Part shown: positions 32,283 to 41,085 of the stretch, piece by piece | How positions within the stretch are numbered: the first letter of the stretch is position 1 | Layout: every line of letters begins with the position of its first letter | From: a virus | Strand: one strand, 5' to 3' | DNA length: 49,936 nt | Virus record (IMG/VR): IMGVR_UViG_3300028417_000006 | Location: 1 to 49,936 of that record | Notes under the pieces: model-generated | Told to the model about the DNA's origin: nothing | Databases searched by the model: none | The model's input: only the letters and a program-made list of their open reading frames with translations | Made by a program: the position numbers and the translations under genes

Positions 32283-34111
32283 TATTGTACCTCCCCTTTG
32301 GTTGTTATGTAATCTATACCTTCTGTTAAGTAGAAAGGTCCAACTGCTGTAGGTCGCATTAGTACTGTTATGTATCCGTTGGTATCGTCACCTATCCTCA
32401 CTTTAAATAAGCTATCTACTACGAACCCAGCTTCTATATTGAAGGTTACATTATAGTTAGGTAGTGTACCACCTCCTGCTGTTCCGTTAAGCGTTATTGC
32501 ATCAAACGATAACCCAGTACCTTCTATAATCTCTACTGTGTCTGGTATATTACTAGCTCCGACTTCTACAGTAGGTTTAGCTCCCATAGTAGGAGATGAA
32601 CGCCAAGTAGTTGCCCTAGTAAGGTCGTATCTAAGTCTGTTTTGTCCTGATATTGTAACTGTGGATGTAGCAGGGTCGTAGAATATGTCTACACCTACAT
32701 AAACCTCTATACCGTCTACATTGAGTGTAATATAATGTTCTCCGTCATCTGCCGAACTCATACCTGTTGGGTCTACTGCTAATGTAACCGATATCAAACC
32801 CATACCAGTAAAGAATGATAGGTTATCTACTGTAACAGTATATTCAGAACTGTGAGCTGTTATTACTGCTGTGTTAGGAGCTTTAACTAGTATACCTCTG
32901 CCTGTATTCACTAAAGCTATTGTATTGCTATCTATAATCTCTGTACCTACTATGTTCTCTACCAATTTTTCTGATAGTATAGCATCATTTGTACTATCTG
33001 TGTGCGTGTATAGTGTATACTCTATCAATGAACCATCTGCTAGTCCAAATATATAGTTTACTTTTAGTGTTTCAAACGCAGTAGCTCTAAACTGTGTTGC
33101 GTCTGTACCTGCTACAAAGCCTTGCTCTGTTATCATATATTGCATAAAAGCGTCTGTAGCTAACGGATATGTAATCTTATCATAGTTAGGTACTGCTCCA
33201 CCTTCACTACTTACTACTTTCCAGTTTAATGCTTCCTCTATAATACGATACTCTGTATCTACTATAGGGTTAGCTAAGTGATATGCACTTATTAGTGCGT
33301 TTACATCTGCTGTGGTTACTCCTCCACCACCTAGTGCTAGTGTCGCTAAATATGCGTCTGTAGTAGCTTGTACTATTTGTGTTTCTACTTGAGATTGTAA
33401 TACTGCACAATCACCTTTAACCGTTGGTATCTGCCATATTAACCTTTGGTGTACATCGTCTATAATGAAGTTTGGGTTAGCACAATTAGGTTTAGGTTGT
33501 ATTACGAGTGTGTAAGTACCAAACTTCTGAGCTAACTCGTTACCAGCTGTTATATCTGCTACTGCATTAGCTAATAATGTGTCTAATCTTGCTTCCATTA
33601 AATCCATTTTGGTATCTAGTGGGTCTAACTTGTTTACATATAAGTCGTAAACAAACTTCTCTGAGTTTCTTAACTCTTTCATTAATTTACGCATATTACA
33701 CTCTATATAAAGAATATCCCTCTTAATAGTCTGTATATATGCTAAATCTGTTGGTATTTGAACTAATAAAGGTATATTACTTGCTAAAAGCGTTAAATCT
33801 ACAATATTAGCTTGTATATTAAGTATACTAACTAAATTACCCTCTACATTTACTAACTTAGCTAAATTATTGTGTAGTGTAACCAACTTAGTTAACTCTG
33901 TTGATATACTAGCGTAGTCACTGCTTGTAAGTAGTGTTTCAAACTCATTAAGAGCCTCTCCTACTGTTCTTGTTGCATCAAAAGGTATATTACTAAGATT
34001 TATTTCAGTTATGTTTTTAAAATTACCATTACCTAAGTCAATCTGTAGTATTCCTGTACCAAATGCAATATCTTCTAACCCTAGTTTGCCTAGTGTAATT
34101 GGTGTAGCCAT
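32282..34111 (-). CDS. Tail fibre base/shaft protein with coiled coil
   Basis: A 609-aa protein directly downstream of the tail adaptor gene, where podoviruses often encode the fibre that attaches to the tail. The first 50 residues are a compact domain (LGKLGLEDIAFGTGILQIDL). Residues about 55-190 are long leucine/asparagine-rich helices, likely a trimeric coiled coil. A beta-rich region follows with WQIPT, a GGGG hinge near 262-265, and a C-terminal Ig-like part. It overlaps the 827-aa gene by one base, so the two are probably produced together. Confidence 0.7.
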   Translation of the reverse strand: MATPITLGKLGLEDIAFGTGILQIDLGNGNFKNITEINLSNIPFDATRTVGEALNEFETLLTSSDYASISTELTKLVTLHNNLAKLVNVEGNLVSILNIQANIVDLTLLASNIPLLVQIPTDLAYIQTIKRDILYIECNMRKLMKELRNSEKFVYDLYVNKLDPLDTKMDLMEARLDTLLANAVADITAGNELAQKFGTYTLVIQPKPNCANPNFIIDDVHQRLIWQIPTVKGDCAVLQSQVETQIVQATTDAYLATLALGGGGVTTADVNALISAYHLANPIVDTEYRIIEEALNWKVVSSEGGAVPNYDKITYPLATDAFMQYMITEQGFVAGTDATQFRATAFETLKVNYIFGLADGSLIEYTLYTHTDSTNDAILSEKLVENIVGTEIIDSNTIALVNTGRGILVKAPNTAVITAHSSEYTVTVDNLSFFTGMGLISVTLAVDPTGMSSADDGEHYITLNVDGIEVYVGVDIFYDPATSTVTISGQNRLRYDLTRATTWRSSPTMGAKPTVEVGASNIPDTVEIIEGTGLSFDAITLNGTAGGGTLPNYNVTFNIEAGFVVDSLFKVRIGDDTNGYITVLMRPTAVGPFYLTEGIDYITTKGEVQ

Positions 34112-34879
34112 TTAAATATCTCCTCTGTATGTTGATAAGCTAATATCTTCCCATCTATGATTAGACTTATCTAAGTTATCTCGCATATAAATATAAAAAT
34201 TGAAATGTTCTTTAGCCTTATTTGTAGCTTCGTTAGGTTGGTCACTCTCTAACGCTTTAGCTCCTATGTAATACTTAAGAGTAAGTAACAGGTCTTCATC
34301 TGTTACTACATTTGCATTTAAATCTGTATGCCACTCAGCTGTATACTTATACCTTAGCGATATAATCATTTTATCTTCTAATTGTTCTGCGTATAGAACC
34401 CCTGTACCTGATAATACTAATTGCCCTGATTGGACTAAATAATTTATAATGTCTTGTGATATTACTACTCCTGATAGTAAGCTCTTTTTCCACTGTTGTA
34501 CCATTTGTGATGTTATAGGTTCATCAAATACTAATCGTTTACCCTGTATATTCAACTTCACTATTGTGTCGTTCATATATCTTGTATCATCAGTTCCTGA
34601 TATGTTTATGTTACCACTTATTCTGCTATGGTGTCCTGCAAAATCATCTGGTAGGTTTAATTCTCTTTGACCTACTGATATTAAGAAGTGAGCTTCTTTG
34701 TTTAAGAAGTCTGTATGTTTTGCTACATCTCTAAGAGCTTCATTGTATAAAGTTTGTAAGTAAGTATCCTCATACTTTAACATGTTATTCACTAACACAT
34801 TATTAGCGTCATACTGTTTAACATCTCCTATCAAAGGTCTTACAAATGTCTGTAGGTATTTATTTAGTGTTATATCCAT
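34112..34879 (-). CDS. Tail adaptor / tubular protein A (T7 gp11-like)
   Basis: I chose the ATG at 34879, which follows GGAG by 8 bp; an in-frame start 84 bp upstream would read through the terminator hairpin. The 255-aa product has the helical-plus-beta plan of head-to-tail adaptors: NNMLKYEDTYLQTLYNEALR in the first helices and a C-terminal LKYYIGAKALE helix. Such proteins bind the portal and carry fibres and the nozzle. It is the first gene after the terminator, so it may start a separate late transcript. Confidence 0.75.
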   Translation of the reverse strand: MDITLNKYLQTFVRPLIGDVKQYDANNVLVNNMLKYEDTYLQTLYNEALRDVAKHTDFLNKEAHFLISVGQRELNLPDDFAGHHSRISGNINISGTDDTRYMNDTIVKLNIQGKRLVFDEPITSQMVQQWKKSLLSGVVISQDIINYLVQSGQLVLSGTGVLYAEQLEDKMIISLRYKYTAEWHTDLNANVVTDEDLLLTLKYYIGAKALESDQPNEATNKAKEHFNFYIYMRDNLDKSNHRWEDISLSTYRGDI

Positions 34880-34900
34880 TTTATTCACTCCAATCAAGTA

Positions 34901-34928
34901 TAAAACCCCACCCATAAGGGTGAGGAAA
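34901..34928 (-). terminator. Rho-independent terminator after capsid genes
   Basis: Read on the minus strand, CCTCACCC-TTAT-GGGTGGGG makes an 8-bp GC-rich stem (one wobble) with a four-base loop, followed by TTTTAT. It lies 6 bp downstream of the 115-aa gene stop. It would terminate or reduce transcription between the abundant capsid genes and the tail genes, as after the capsid gene in T7. Confidence 0.85.
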
Positions 34929-34934
34929 ATAAGG

Positions 34935-35282
34935 TTAGGGTCGTACCTCAATTCCACTAACATTGAAGTCAGTGAGTGTGAGATACGACTTACCTCTTAT
35001 AAGGTTAGTTGCTTCTTCCTTATCTAGTATAATGCTATCACCATCCATTAGCCTTTTATTAGAGCCTTTTATATACTCTTTAACTGATGGTCTATTGTGT
35101 TTTGATAAATCTACTTTCACAATAGCTAACTCACCAAAGTAGATAGGTAATCTATCCTGCTCTTGTTCCACTATTTCTGGTGTACTAGCTTGTAATGGTA
35201 TAGGAGTTGGTGTTAAAGCTGGTTGTACCGCTGGTGTTAAAGCTGGTTGTACCTGTATAGGTGTAGGAATTGGTATGTTCAT
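34935..35282 (-). CDS. Capsid-linked protein with Pro/Ala linker, 115 aa
   Basis: The N-terminal 35 residues are a Pro/Ala/Thr/Gln linker with an internal duplication (VQPALTPA repeated at a 24-bp period, 35209-35253). Residues about 45-115 form a small alpha/beta domain (YFGELAIVKVDL ... KSYLTLTDFNV). A globular domain on a flexible Pro-rich tether just downstream of the major capsid gene fits a decoration or head-completion protein. GGAG lies upstream, and the terminator follows. Confidence 0.68.
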   Translation of the reverse strand: MNIPIPTPIQVQPALTPAVQPALTPTPIPLQASTPEIVEQEQDRLPIYFGELAIVKVDLSKHNRPSVKEYIKGSNKRLMDGDSIILDKEEATNLIRGKSYLTLTDFNVSGIEVRP

Positions 35283-35290
35283 ACTAACTC

Positions 35291-35758
35291 CTAACTAGGG
35301 TAATAGGTTTTTGTACCTGTTTTCATACCCTCTAATGAAACTGTTGCAGTACCATCTAATAGTGTTGGAGTAGCTCCTGTAACTACTAATAAGATAGGTG
35401 TTCTCTTTGTAGCAACGAAGTTACAATCAGCCTTTCTTACAATAGTACCTGCTACTGCATCTAGTGGTGCAGCATCAACAAATAACTTAGGTTGTGCTAA
35501 TGTACCAACATCAACAAGTACTGGGTTATCCATAGGTGTGTTAACTACAATAGTAGCTCCTGTTATCACTGTATCTTTTTCTACTGTACCTAGAATATAG
35601 GTTTTGTTCTCTAACTTACCGTTGGTGTGTTGAGCTGGGAAAACTGAAGTGATGAACATCGTAATAGCTAGTTTAAAGCTAGTTAAGTTGTTCTCATTCA
35701 ATCTACTTATATCCTCATACTCATTACCGTCCGATAGCTTCGTTTTATCTAATGGCAT
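35291..35758 (-). CDS. Putative head decoration/stabilising protein
   Basis: A 155-aa beta-rich protein encoded 12 bp after the major capsid gene, with GGATGAG upstream. Strands such as TYILGTVEKDTVITGATIVV and AGTIVRKADCNFVATKRT suggest a jelly-roll or cement-protein fold. No catalytic motif. Small beta proteins in this position usually bind the capsid surface. The assignment is from position and fold type only. Confidence 0.65.
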   Translation of the reverse strand: MPLDKTKLSDGNEYEDISRLNENNLTSFKLAITMFITSVFPAQHTNGKLENKTYILGTVEKDTVITGATIVVNTPMDNPVLVDVGTLAQPKLFVDAAPLDAVAGTIVRKADCNFVATKRTPILLVVTGATPTLLDGTATVSLEGMKTGTKTYYPS

Positions 35759-35770
35759 ATCTCATCCTCC

Positions 35771-36964
35771 TTATGCAAATAATAGGTCTGGTTGTGGTAC
35801 AAAGTAGTTAACATTAATTAACCCTAAGTCATAACCTGCCATTTTTCTATCTGTGTAATCACCACTATGCTCAAACAATGATGTACGCTTAACATTTTGT
35901 GTCCACTGATGACTAGCCTCGCTCATAGTCTTATGGTTAGATTGCTCTAACACATACTCTGACTCTGAACTTGAACCCGATATCATTGCACCTTTACCTA
36001 GTACAAATGCTGTACCTACTTTAGGAATAGCTTTATCGTAACCTTCCATACCTTGCCATGTACCATTTAAGTTTCTAAGTCTAAGACCTGCGTTCTCCAC
36101 AGACGACTTATTCAACTTAGCTTCTACGCTGTACCCTTGGAATAGTGGAGCTCTCTCTATAATAAGGTTTCTAAATCTACCTATCTCATTCTTTAGCCTT
36201 CTATTCTTATCTCCTAAAAGGTCTAACTCCATAAGCTTCTGCCATGCTGGGTCTTGACCTAGTAAGTGTTCAAAGTAGCAATCCACTACTAATCTGTAGT
36301 AACCTGAACCATCCCCATTAGCTGAACTATCTGCAAAAGCATTAAGTCCTGGTCTAGTAGAAGGTGCAGTACCTTGTGCAATAAGTGTTTCACCTGAGTT
36401 ACAAGCGTGAAGTACCTGCTCAATAAATGCTAAACTTGGTTTATCTGCATCAGTTAGTGAAGCAATGTTTGTTTGTCCATTTGGTAAAACTATGTGACTT
36501 GGTTGGTCATCTTCAAAGAACCCCATTGCACAATCAAAGTAAGCTTGGTTTCTAATTCTCCAATATAAGTTACTAAGTTTATCTCTTGAGTCTTGGAATG
36601 TATTAAGTGTTGTAGCATCTAAGTGAGCTAACTCAAACTTCCACCCTTGGTCTACTGTATTAGCAAAGAACTTAGTAGACATCTCAGCTGAGAACTTCTT
36701 CTTATTCTCACCAGTTCCTGATAGTTGCACTTTACCTTCAAATGGTATTTGTGCTAAGAACCCATCAAAATCAAATATAATCTTGTTACCGTTCCCATTT
36801 GTGTTTAAATCTCTAATGTGAAAAATAGGTGACTCAAATGTGTTACCCATCTTACCATTGAAAAAACTTGTTTGTCCTGCTTGTACTAAGCCTTCTTTAA
36901 CCCATCTCTGTCTGTTAAGACTATCTCCATAGGTAAATGAGCCTGTCTGACTTCCTCTTGGCAT
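35771..36964 (-). CDS. Major capsid protein
   Basis: A 397-aa protein between the scaffold candidate and the decoration protein. Its features fit the HK97-fold capsid group of N4-like and related phages (DUF4043 type): an N-arm with TYGDSLNRQRW, a long middle helix region, TVDQGWKFELAHLD, a polar loop with ADSSANGDGSGYY, and ENAGLRLRNLNGTWQGM near the C-terminal third. GGAGGAG stands before the ATG, as expected for the most abundant virion protein. I see no slippery site for a frameshifted long form. Confidence 0.85.
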   Translation of the reverse strand: MPRGSQTGSFTYGDSLNRQRWVKEGLVQAGQTSFFNGKMGNTFESPIFHIRDLNTNGNGNKIIFDFDGFLAQIPFEGKVQLSGTGENKKKFSAEMSTKFFANTVDQGWKFELAHLDATTLNTFQDSRDKLSNLYWRIRNQAYFDCAMGFFEDDQPSHIVLPNGQTNIASLTDADKPSLAFIEQVLHACNSGETLIAQGTAPSTRPGLNAFADSSANGDGSGYYRLVVDCYFEHLLGQDPAWQKLMELDLLGDKNRRLKNEIGRFRNLIIERAPLFQGYSVEAKLNKSSVENAGLRLRNLNGTWQGMEGYDKAIPKVGTAFVLGKGAMISGSSSESEYVLEQSNHKTMSEASHQWTQNVKRTSLFEHSGDYTDRKMAGYDLGLINVNYFVPQPDLLFA

Positions 36965-36987
36965 ATTAATCTCCTCCTGTTTGTAGT

Positions 36988-37575
36988 TTAACTAAGTACA
37001 TCGTCCGAACTAACCTCTACATTACTTGGTGCTTGTTGTGTAACCTGTGGGTTATTGTCTAAGTTAGTAGGCATATCACCCTGAGGTGTATTGGTTGGTG
37101 CTTGTGGTTGATATACTTGTGCATTTTGATGATACTGCTCAGTAGCTTGGAATAACTCGTTGTAGTCTTTTAATTTACCACTTTTAAAGTCATCCATTAA
37201 CCTAGCTGGTGTATCCTTTGTAAGCTGTTCATATGTTAGTTTACTTTTGTTAGCTGTAACATACTTAGCTAACTCTGTTTGTAGTTTTATCTCATCATTA
37301 TTATACTTACTCTCTATAAATGTATTAGTGTCTTTTTCTATCCCACTTATTGCATCTAAGTAAGCCTTCTCTTGGTTTTCAGTAAAGTTCCTAGCATACT
37401 CCATCATTGCTGATGGATTATTTGGGTCGTGTTGAGCTTGTAAGTCATCATCGCTAAGTTTGTTTTCTGAGAATTTTTGTTTGAGTGCTGTTTGAGTAAG
37501 TTCTAATTGATGTGTTGCCTGAGCTAACTGTCTGTTAAGCTCTACTATTTTTATATTTAAATTTTGATTGTCCAT
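36988..37575 (-). CDS. Scaffolding protein
   Basis: A 195-aa protein, first gene of the late leftward unit and directly upstream of the capsid gene. The N-terminal half is a charged coiled coil (LNRQLAQATHQLELTQTALK), the middle is helical and acidic, and the last 60 residues are Gln/Pro/Asn-rich and disordered. This composition and location match phage scaffolds. The ribosome site AAGG is weaker than in its neighbours and lies within AATAATAAGGCTATGGG, one copy of a motif repeated elsewhere. Confidence 0.8.
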   Translation of the reverse strand: MDNQNLNIKIVELNRQLAQATHQLELTQTALKQKFSENKLSDDDLQAQHDPNNPSAMMEYARNFTENQEKAYLDAISGIEKDTNTFIESKYNNDEIKLQTELAKYVTANKSKLTYEQLTKDTPARLMDDFKSGKLKDYNELFQATEQYHQNAQVYQPQAPTNTPQGDMPTNLDNNPQVTQQAPSNVEVSSDDVLS

Positions 37576-37617
37576 CCCATAGCCTTATTATTTATTTGGT
37601 TATAGTTTGTAATTGTA

Positions 37618-37708
37618 GGTTATTGTACTAAATATCATAAGGATTAAAAACTTGAAAGGATTTTGGTAAATACATATTCACATGATGTTCTAATGGCGTA
37701 CAATAACC
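37618..37708. promoter_or_regulatory. 11-bp inverted repeat in divergent late promoter region
   Basis: GGTTATTGTAC (37618-37628) and its exact reverse complement GTACAATAACC (37698-37708) flank 69 bp in the 244-bp gap between the scaffold gene (left) and the terminase genes (right). A perfect 11-bp pair in such a short gap suggests a two-site operator, possibly with DNA looping, or a packaging signal. A smaller ATGAGT/ACTCAT pair lies nearby (37711-37750 area). No strong leftward -10 was found. Confidence 0.6.
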
Positions 37709-37791
37709 GATGAGTGTACATGTAAACACTATAATTCACACGACTCATGTTCATGATACCATACTTAAGCTTAAAATTATCTTATGTTTGT

Positions 37792-37797
37792 TATACT
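37792..37797 (+). promoter_or_regulatory. Putative extended -10 promoter for terminase genes
   Basis: TGTTATACT gives an extended -10 (TATACT at 37792-37797) identical to the -10 blocks of the two leftward early promoters. No good -35 is seen. AGGAGG (37809-37814) and the ATG at 37820 follow closely, giving a very short leader. Confidence 0.55.
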
Positions 37798-37819
37798 TTG
37801 TTAAAAATAGGAGGTATTT

Positions 37820-38185
37820 ATGAATGCTTTTTGGTTAAAACAATGGCTAGATTTAGGGCTTTTAGCAAGTTCTGCTGAAATTGGTTGGAAAACATACGGG
37901 GTGAGGTGGGTTGATAAGAGATTAAAAATCAATTCTTCTTATAAGGAAGTTTTTGACAATAATGAAGCTGTAGATGAACTATCTACTAAGGAGCTAACTA
38001 GGGATAGTGCAAAGTTAGTAGCTGGGTTGGTATCTGATATGTTAAACAGTGATAGCCTTAGTATAGCTGATTTAAAAGATTTAAACAGCATGAATAAAGA
38101 TATACAGAATAGCTTTATTAAAGGTGCTATTGTTAGCAATGTCGATGTTGATTTAGAGAAGTTTAGAAGGAGCTTAGTATGTTAG
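37820..38185 (+). CDS. Terminase small subunit (putative)
   Basis: A 121-aa helical protein immediately upstream of, and overlapping by 7 bp, the large terminase gene. Segment 1-60 could hold the DNA-binding domain; 60-115 are oligomerisation-type helices (SKELT.., SIADLKDLNSMNKDIQNSF). There is no strong sequence motif, so the call rests on gene order, length and helical make-up. AGGAGG stands before the ATG. It would recognise the packaging site, perhaps in the adjacent gap. Confidence 0.7.
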   Translation: MNAFWLKQWLDLGLLASSAEIGWKTYGVRWVDKRLKINSSYKEVFDNNEAVDELSTKELTRDSAKLVAGLVSDMLNSDSLSIADLKDLNSMNKDIQNSFIKGAIVSNVDVDLEKFRRSLVC

Positions 38186-39915
38186 TTAGTGAGGGTCAGC
38201 TTGTTGATATGATACCTAGGGTGCGTGACTATGTAGATATCTTTTATACTGTACCTAGTAGTGTTCAGGAGTTAAAAGAGCGTTACTTAGTTAGTAAGTT
38301 ATGGCGTTTAAATAATCTTTATAGTGTAGTTGGTAAACAAGTTGATGGTATAGATAGTATAGTATCTTTTAAGATGAACTATGCTCAACTTAGCCTTTAT
38401 GCAAGTTTATCTCGACATCCTAGGTTAGTATGTCTTAAAAGTAGACAGCGTGGTATTAGTACAGTTACAGTTCTTATGTTAGCTGATGATATGTTTACTC
38501 TACCTCACTTAAACTGTGGTATTATAGCTCAAGACCAAATTGCAGGTGACACCCTTAAGGATAAGATTAGTATAGCGTGGGATTATCTTGATGATGGTAT
38601 TAAAGGCTTCTTTGACATTGATGTAGTAATCGATAATAATAGTGAGTTTGGTATGAATAATGGTAGTGGTTGTATGGCTAAACTATCTTTTAGGTCTGGT
38701 ACACTTCATAGATTAGTCTGGACTGAGGTAGGTAAAATTTGTGCAACTGATATGGCTAGGGTTACAGAAACTAAGTCTGGTTCTTTACAAACTATACTTG
38801 GTACACTTGACAATATTGTTGTACTAGAATCAACTGCTCATGGTGATAATGACTTTAAAGATACCTTTGACTTAGCTAGTAAGATGGCCGATAAGCCTAT
38901 TACTAATAAGATGTACCGACCAATCTTCTTTAGTTGGTTAACTGATACAGACTGTACAAGTGATGTAGAAGTATGGGATGATAGAGTAGAAAAAATAGTT
39001 GCTGACATAGAGCGTGAATATAGCCTTTATATAGGTACAATTGCTTACAAAACTCAGATAGGTAACTTTATCTTTAGCGAAGGACATCAATATAAGCTTA
39101 GTAACACTCAGCGAAATTGGTTAGTCGGAGTCTTATTTGAGATGAACTTTGACTTAGAGTTGTTTTATCGTGAATATCCTCATACTCCTGAAAGTGCTTT
39201 TTATGTTAGTAATGAGAGTTTATGGTATAAAGACGGGTTAGCCTTACTTAAAAGAAGCAATCGATTATGTTTTGATAAAGGCTCTTATGATGGTTTAAGT
39301 GCGTTGTACAACCCTGATTATGAGGTGTTTTGTTTTATGGATATAGGTAGTACAGATTTATGGTACTGTGGTTATGTTCAGATAATAGACAATGGTGATG
39401 TTGATATGTTTGGTAATCCTCAATGGGATTATTTTATATTAGATGTCGACTTTGCTAGTTATGAGAAAGTTCCTTACTTTAATGATTTAATTAGAAGTAA
39501 ACCTTTTGAAGTTACTAAGTTATTCCTCCCTCACGATGGTGTACATGAAAGAGCTGAGGGTAACTCTATTGAAACTCAGTTTAGAGATTTTGGGTGGGAT
39601 GACATTGATATCATTCCTAAGACTACTATTTTAACAGGTATACTCAATGTGCGTAGAAAAATGTCTAGCCTTTATATAGATATGATATTTGCTGGTGATA
39701 TATTTGACAGGCTTAATGACTACAAGAAGAAGTACAATAACAAGTTGCGTAAATATGAGGCTGTACCTGTACACGATGATGCTAGTCACGGTGCTGATAT
39801 GGTACGATACCTTATGCAATCTCCAGAGTCTTGTAGATTAATCCATCAACATTCTAAGTTTAATAAAAACTTAAACTCTTCAAATGATACTTCAAGTAAT
39901 TCCTTTAGTGTATAA
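38179..39915 (+). CDS. Terminase large subunit (packaging ATPase/nuclease)
   Basis: A 578-aa terminase. The ATPase domain has the Walker A-like KSRQRGIST (87-95) typical of terminases, and a Walker B-type strand ending RLVWTE (E183). The RNase H-like nuclease domain has D388 in FMDIGSTD, D453 in LPHDG, and D540 in HDDASHGADMVRY. All three nuclease acids are present. It drives DNA into the procapsid and cuts concatemers. It ends in a Ser/Asn-rich tail. A hairpin follows 10 bp after the stop. Confidence 0.95.
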   Translation: MLVSEGQLVDMIPRVRDYVDIFYTVPSSVQELKERYLVSKLWRLNNLYSVVGKQVDGIDSIVSFKMNYAQLSLYASLSRHPRLVCLKSRQRGISTVTVLMLADDMFTLPHLNCGIIAQDQIAGDTLKDKISIAWDYLDDGIKGFFDIDVVIDNNSEFGMNNGSGCMAKLSFRSGTLHRLVWTEVGKICATDMARVTETKSGSLQTILGTLDNIVVLESTAHGDNDFKDTFDLASKMADKPITNKMYRPIFFSWLTDTDCTSDVEVWDDRVEKIVADIEREYSLYIGTIAYKTQIGNFIFSEGHQYKLSNTQRNWLVGVLFEMNFDLELFYREYPHTPESAFYVSNESLWYKDGLALLKRSNRLCFDKGSYDGLSALYNPDYEVFCFMDIGSTDLWYCGYVQIIDNGDVDMFGNPQWDYFILDVDFASYEKVPYFNDLIRSKPFEVTKLFLPHDGVHERAEGNSIETQFRDFGWDDIDIIPKTTILTGILNVRRKMSSLYIDMIFAGDIFDRLNDYKKKYNNKLRKYEAVPVHDDASHGADMVRYLMQSPESCRLIHQHSKFNKNLNSSNDTSSNSFSV

Positions 39916-39924
39916 CCTCTATAA

Positions 39925-39953
39925 TACCCCTATAAAATTCATCTTTAGGGGTA
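39925..39953 (+). terminator. Hairpin after terminase, possible terminator
   Basis: TACCCCTA (39925-39932) pairs perfectly with TAGGGGTA (39946-39953) across a 13-base loop. A weak AAATTTAAA tract follows instead of a clear U-run, so termination efficiency is uncertain. Confidence 0.55.
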
Positions 39954-40341
39954 AATTTAAACAATCTCCATCTCTTTGATTCATTATATTCCTTAACAAT
40001 TCTCTTCCTCTATGGCTAAATTTACTAATATAATACTATTAAGTTTTCTTTAAGCTTACTAAATTAAAAATAAAATTTTTTAGATATAGCCTTTATGTAG
40101 ACAGCTACTTAGTAAAGGATTAAGCTAACTCTAAGTAGTATAAAATTAGTGATTTATTTAAGTGTGTACTCCACAACCTCTCACTACCCTTCCCTTGCCC
40201 TACCCACCTACCACCCCAACTAGTTCAGCAACTTGATAATGACATTCAATTTCAATTAGTAGTGGCGATTAAACTATTTGTACTTAATAGGTAGGGATTA
40301 AACTATTTAACCTTGCAATAGAGGAGAGTTATTCTTAAGTA

Positions 40342-40433
40342 GTAACACATTAAGCTTATTATACCTTGTAACACATTAAGCTAGTTATACTTATGTTAAT
40401 GTGTTACTACTTTTAAGCATTTTACTGTGTTAC
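40342..40433. repeat. GTAACACATTAA elements, direct and inverted
   Basis: Copies at 40342 and 40368 (both GTAACACATTAAGCT, direct), an inverted copy TTAATGTGTTAC at 40396-40407, and a partial inverted copy at 40424-40433. The same core recurs in the 63-bp arms to the right. They look like protein-binding iterons. Confidence 0.85.
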
Positions 40434-40562
40434 TCATTAAAGGTAGTTGCAAATAGTTTAATTTCAAATAGTTTAATATTAAATATCTTTCATTTCTTTA
40501 GTTAAAGGATAAAGACCCTTATTTTTGTTATCGATACTAATTTGACAAGGTGGTTAAAAGTA

Positions 40563-40983
40563 GTAACACATTGATGGTTTTCTGTAACTAGGTTAATGTG
40601 TCACTTATCTGGGTCGATGTGTTACTTCGTATCGATAGTAAAAGCCTATTTTTTTATTTGTTACTAACTGATTTTTCTTAAAATTTTAATTATAAACACA
40701 TTAAACACATAAACACATAAAAAAGTGGTTATATGCAAGAGAAAAATGGTTTAAGGTTAAATTAAGGTTTAAATAAAAAAAAAGTATATAAATAGCAAAA
40801 GCGATGTGTTTATGTGTTAGATGTGTTTGGCATTTTTGAACACTACTAATTTGACAAGAGAAGACCCCAAAAAGCAGGGGTTACATACCTATCAAAATAA
40901 GGGTCTTTTTTAGCTAACAGGTAACACATTAACCCAGATAAGTGACACATTAACCCCGATACAGAAAACCATCAATGTGTTAC
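40563..40983. repeat. 63-bp inverted repeats flanking 295 bp
   Basis: The left arm 40563-40625 and right arm 40921-40983 are inverted copies with 58 of 63 matching positions by my alignment. Each arm starts GTAACACAT and ends ATGTGTTAC, so each is itself bounded by inverted copies of the GTAACACATT core, and each has a third core (GTGACACATTAACC) inside. The 295-bp spacer is AT-rich and non-coding. Confidence 0.92.
40695..40828. repeat. Nested 25-bp inverted repeat of ACACAT units
   Basis: Left copy 40695-40719 (AAACACAT, then AAACACATAAACACAT) and right copy 40804-40828 are reverse complements with 23 of 25 matches. They lie inside the spacer of the 63-bp repeats, giving a two-level nested symmetry centred near 40765-40775, with an A/T-only stretch (AAATAAAAAAAAAGTATATAAATA is broken up at 40770-40794) near the centre. 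Confidence 0.88.
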
Positions 40984-41085
40984 CCTCTTTACTAACCAAT
41001 TTCACCCATCCAACAATAATAAAAGGCTATATCTTCTTAGTATTTCCGCAGGTAATGAAATATACTATACAAATAAATAAAAATA

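Noticed and set aside
37576-37680. Strong leftward promoter for the capsid unit
   Set aside because: Only weak matches (TATGAT, TACAAT) were found, with no -35 at proper spacing. A promoter must exist here, but I cannot place it.
40535-40560. Promoter from TTGACA at 40542
   Set aside because: No -10-like sequence lies 16-19 bp downstream, and the 15-bp context is duplicated at 40844 without one either.
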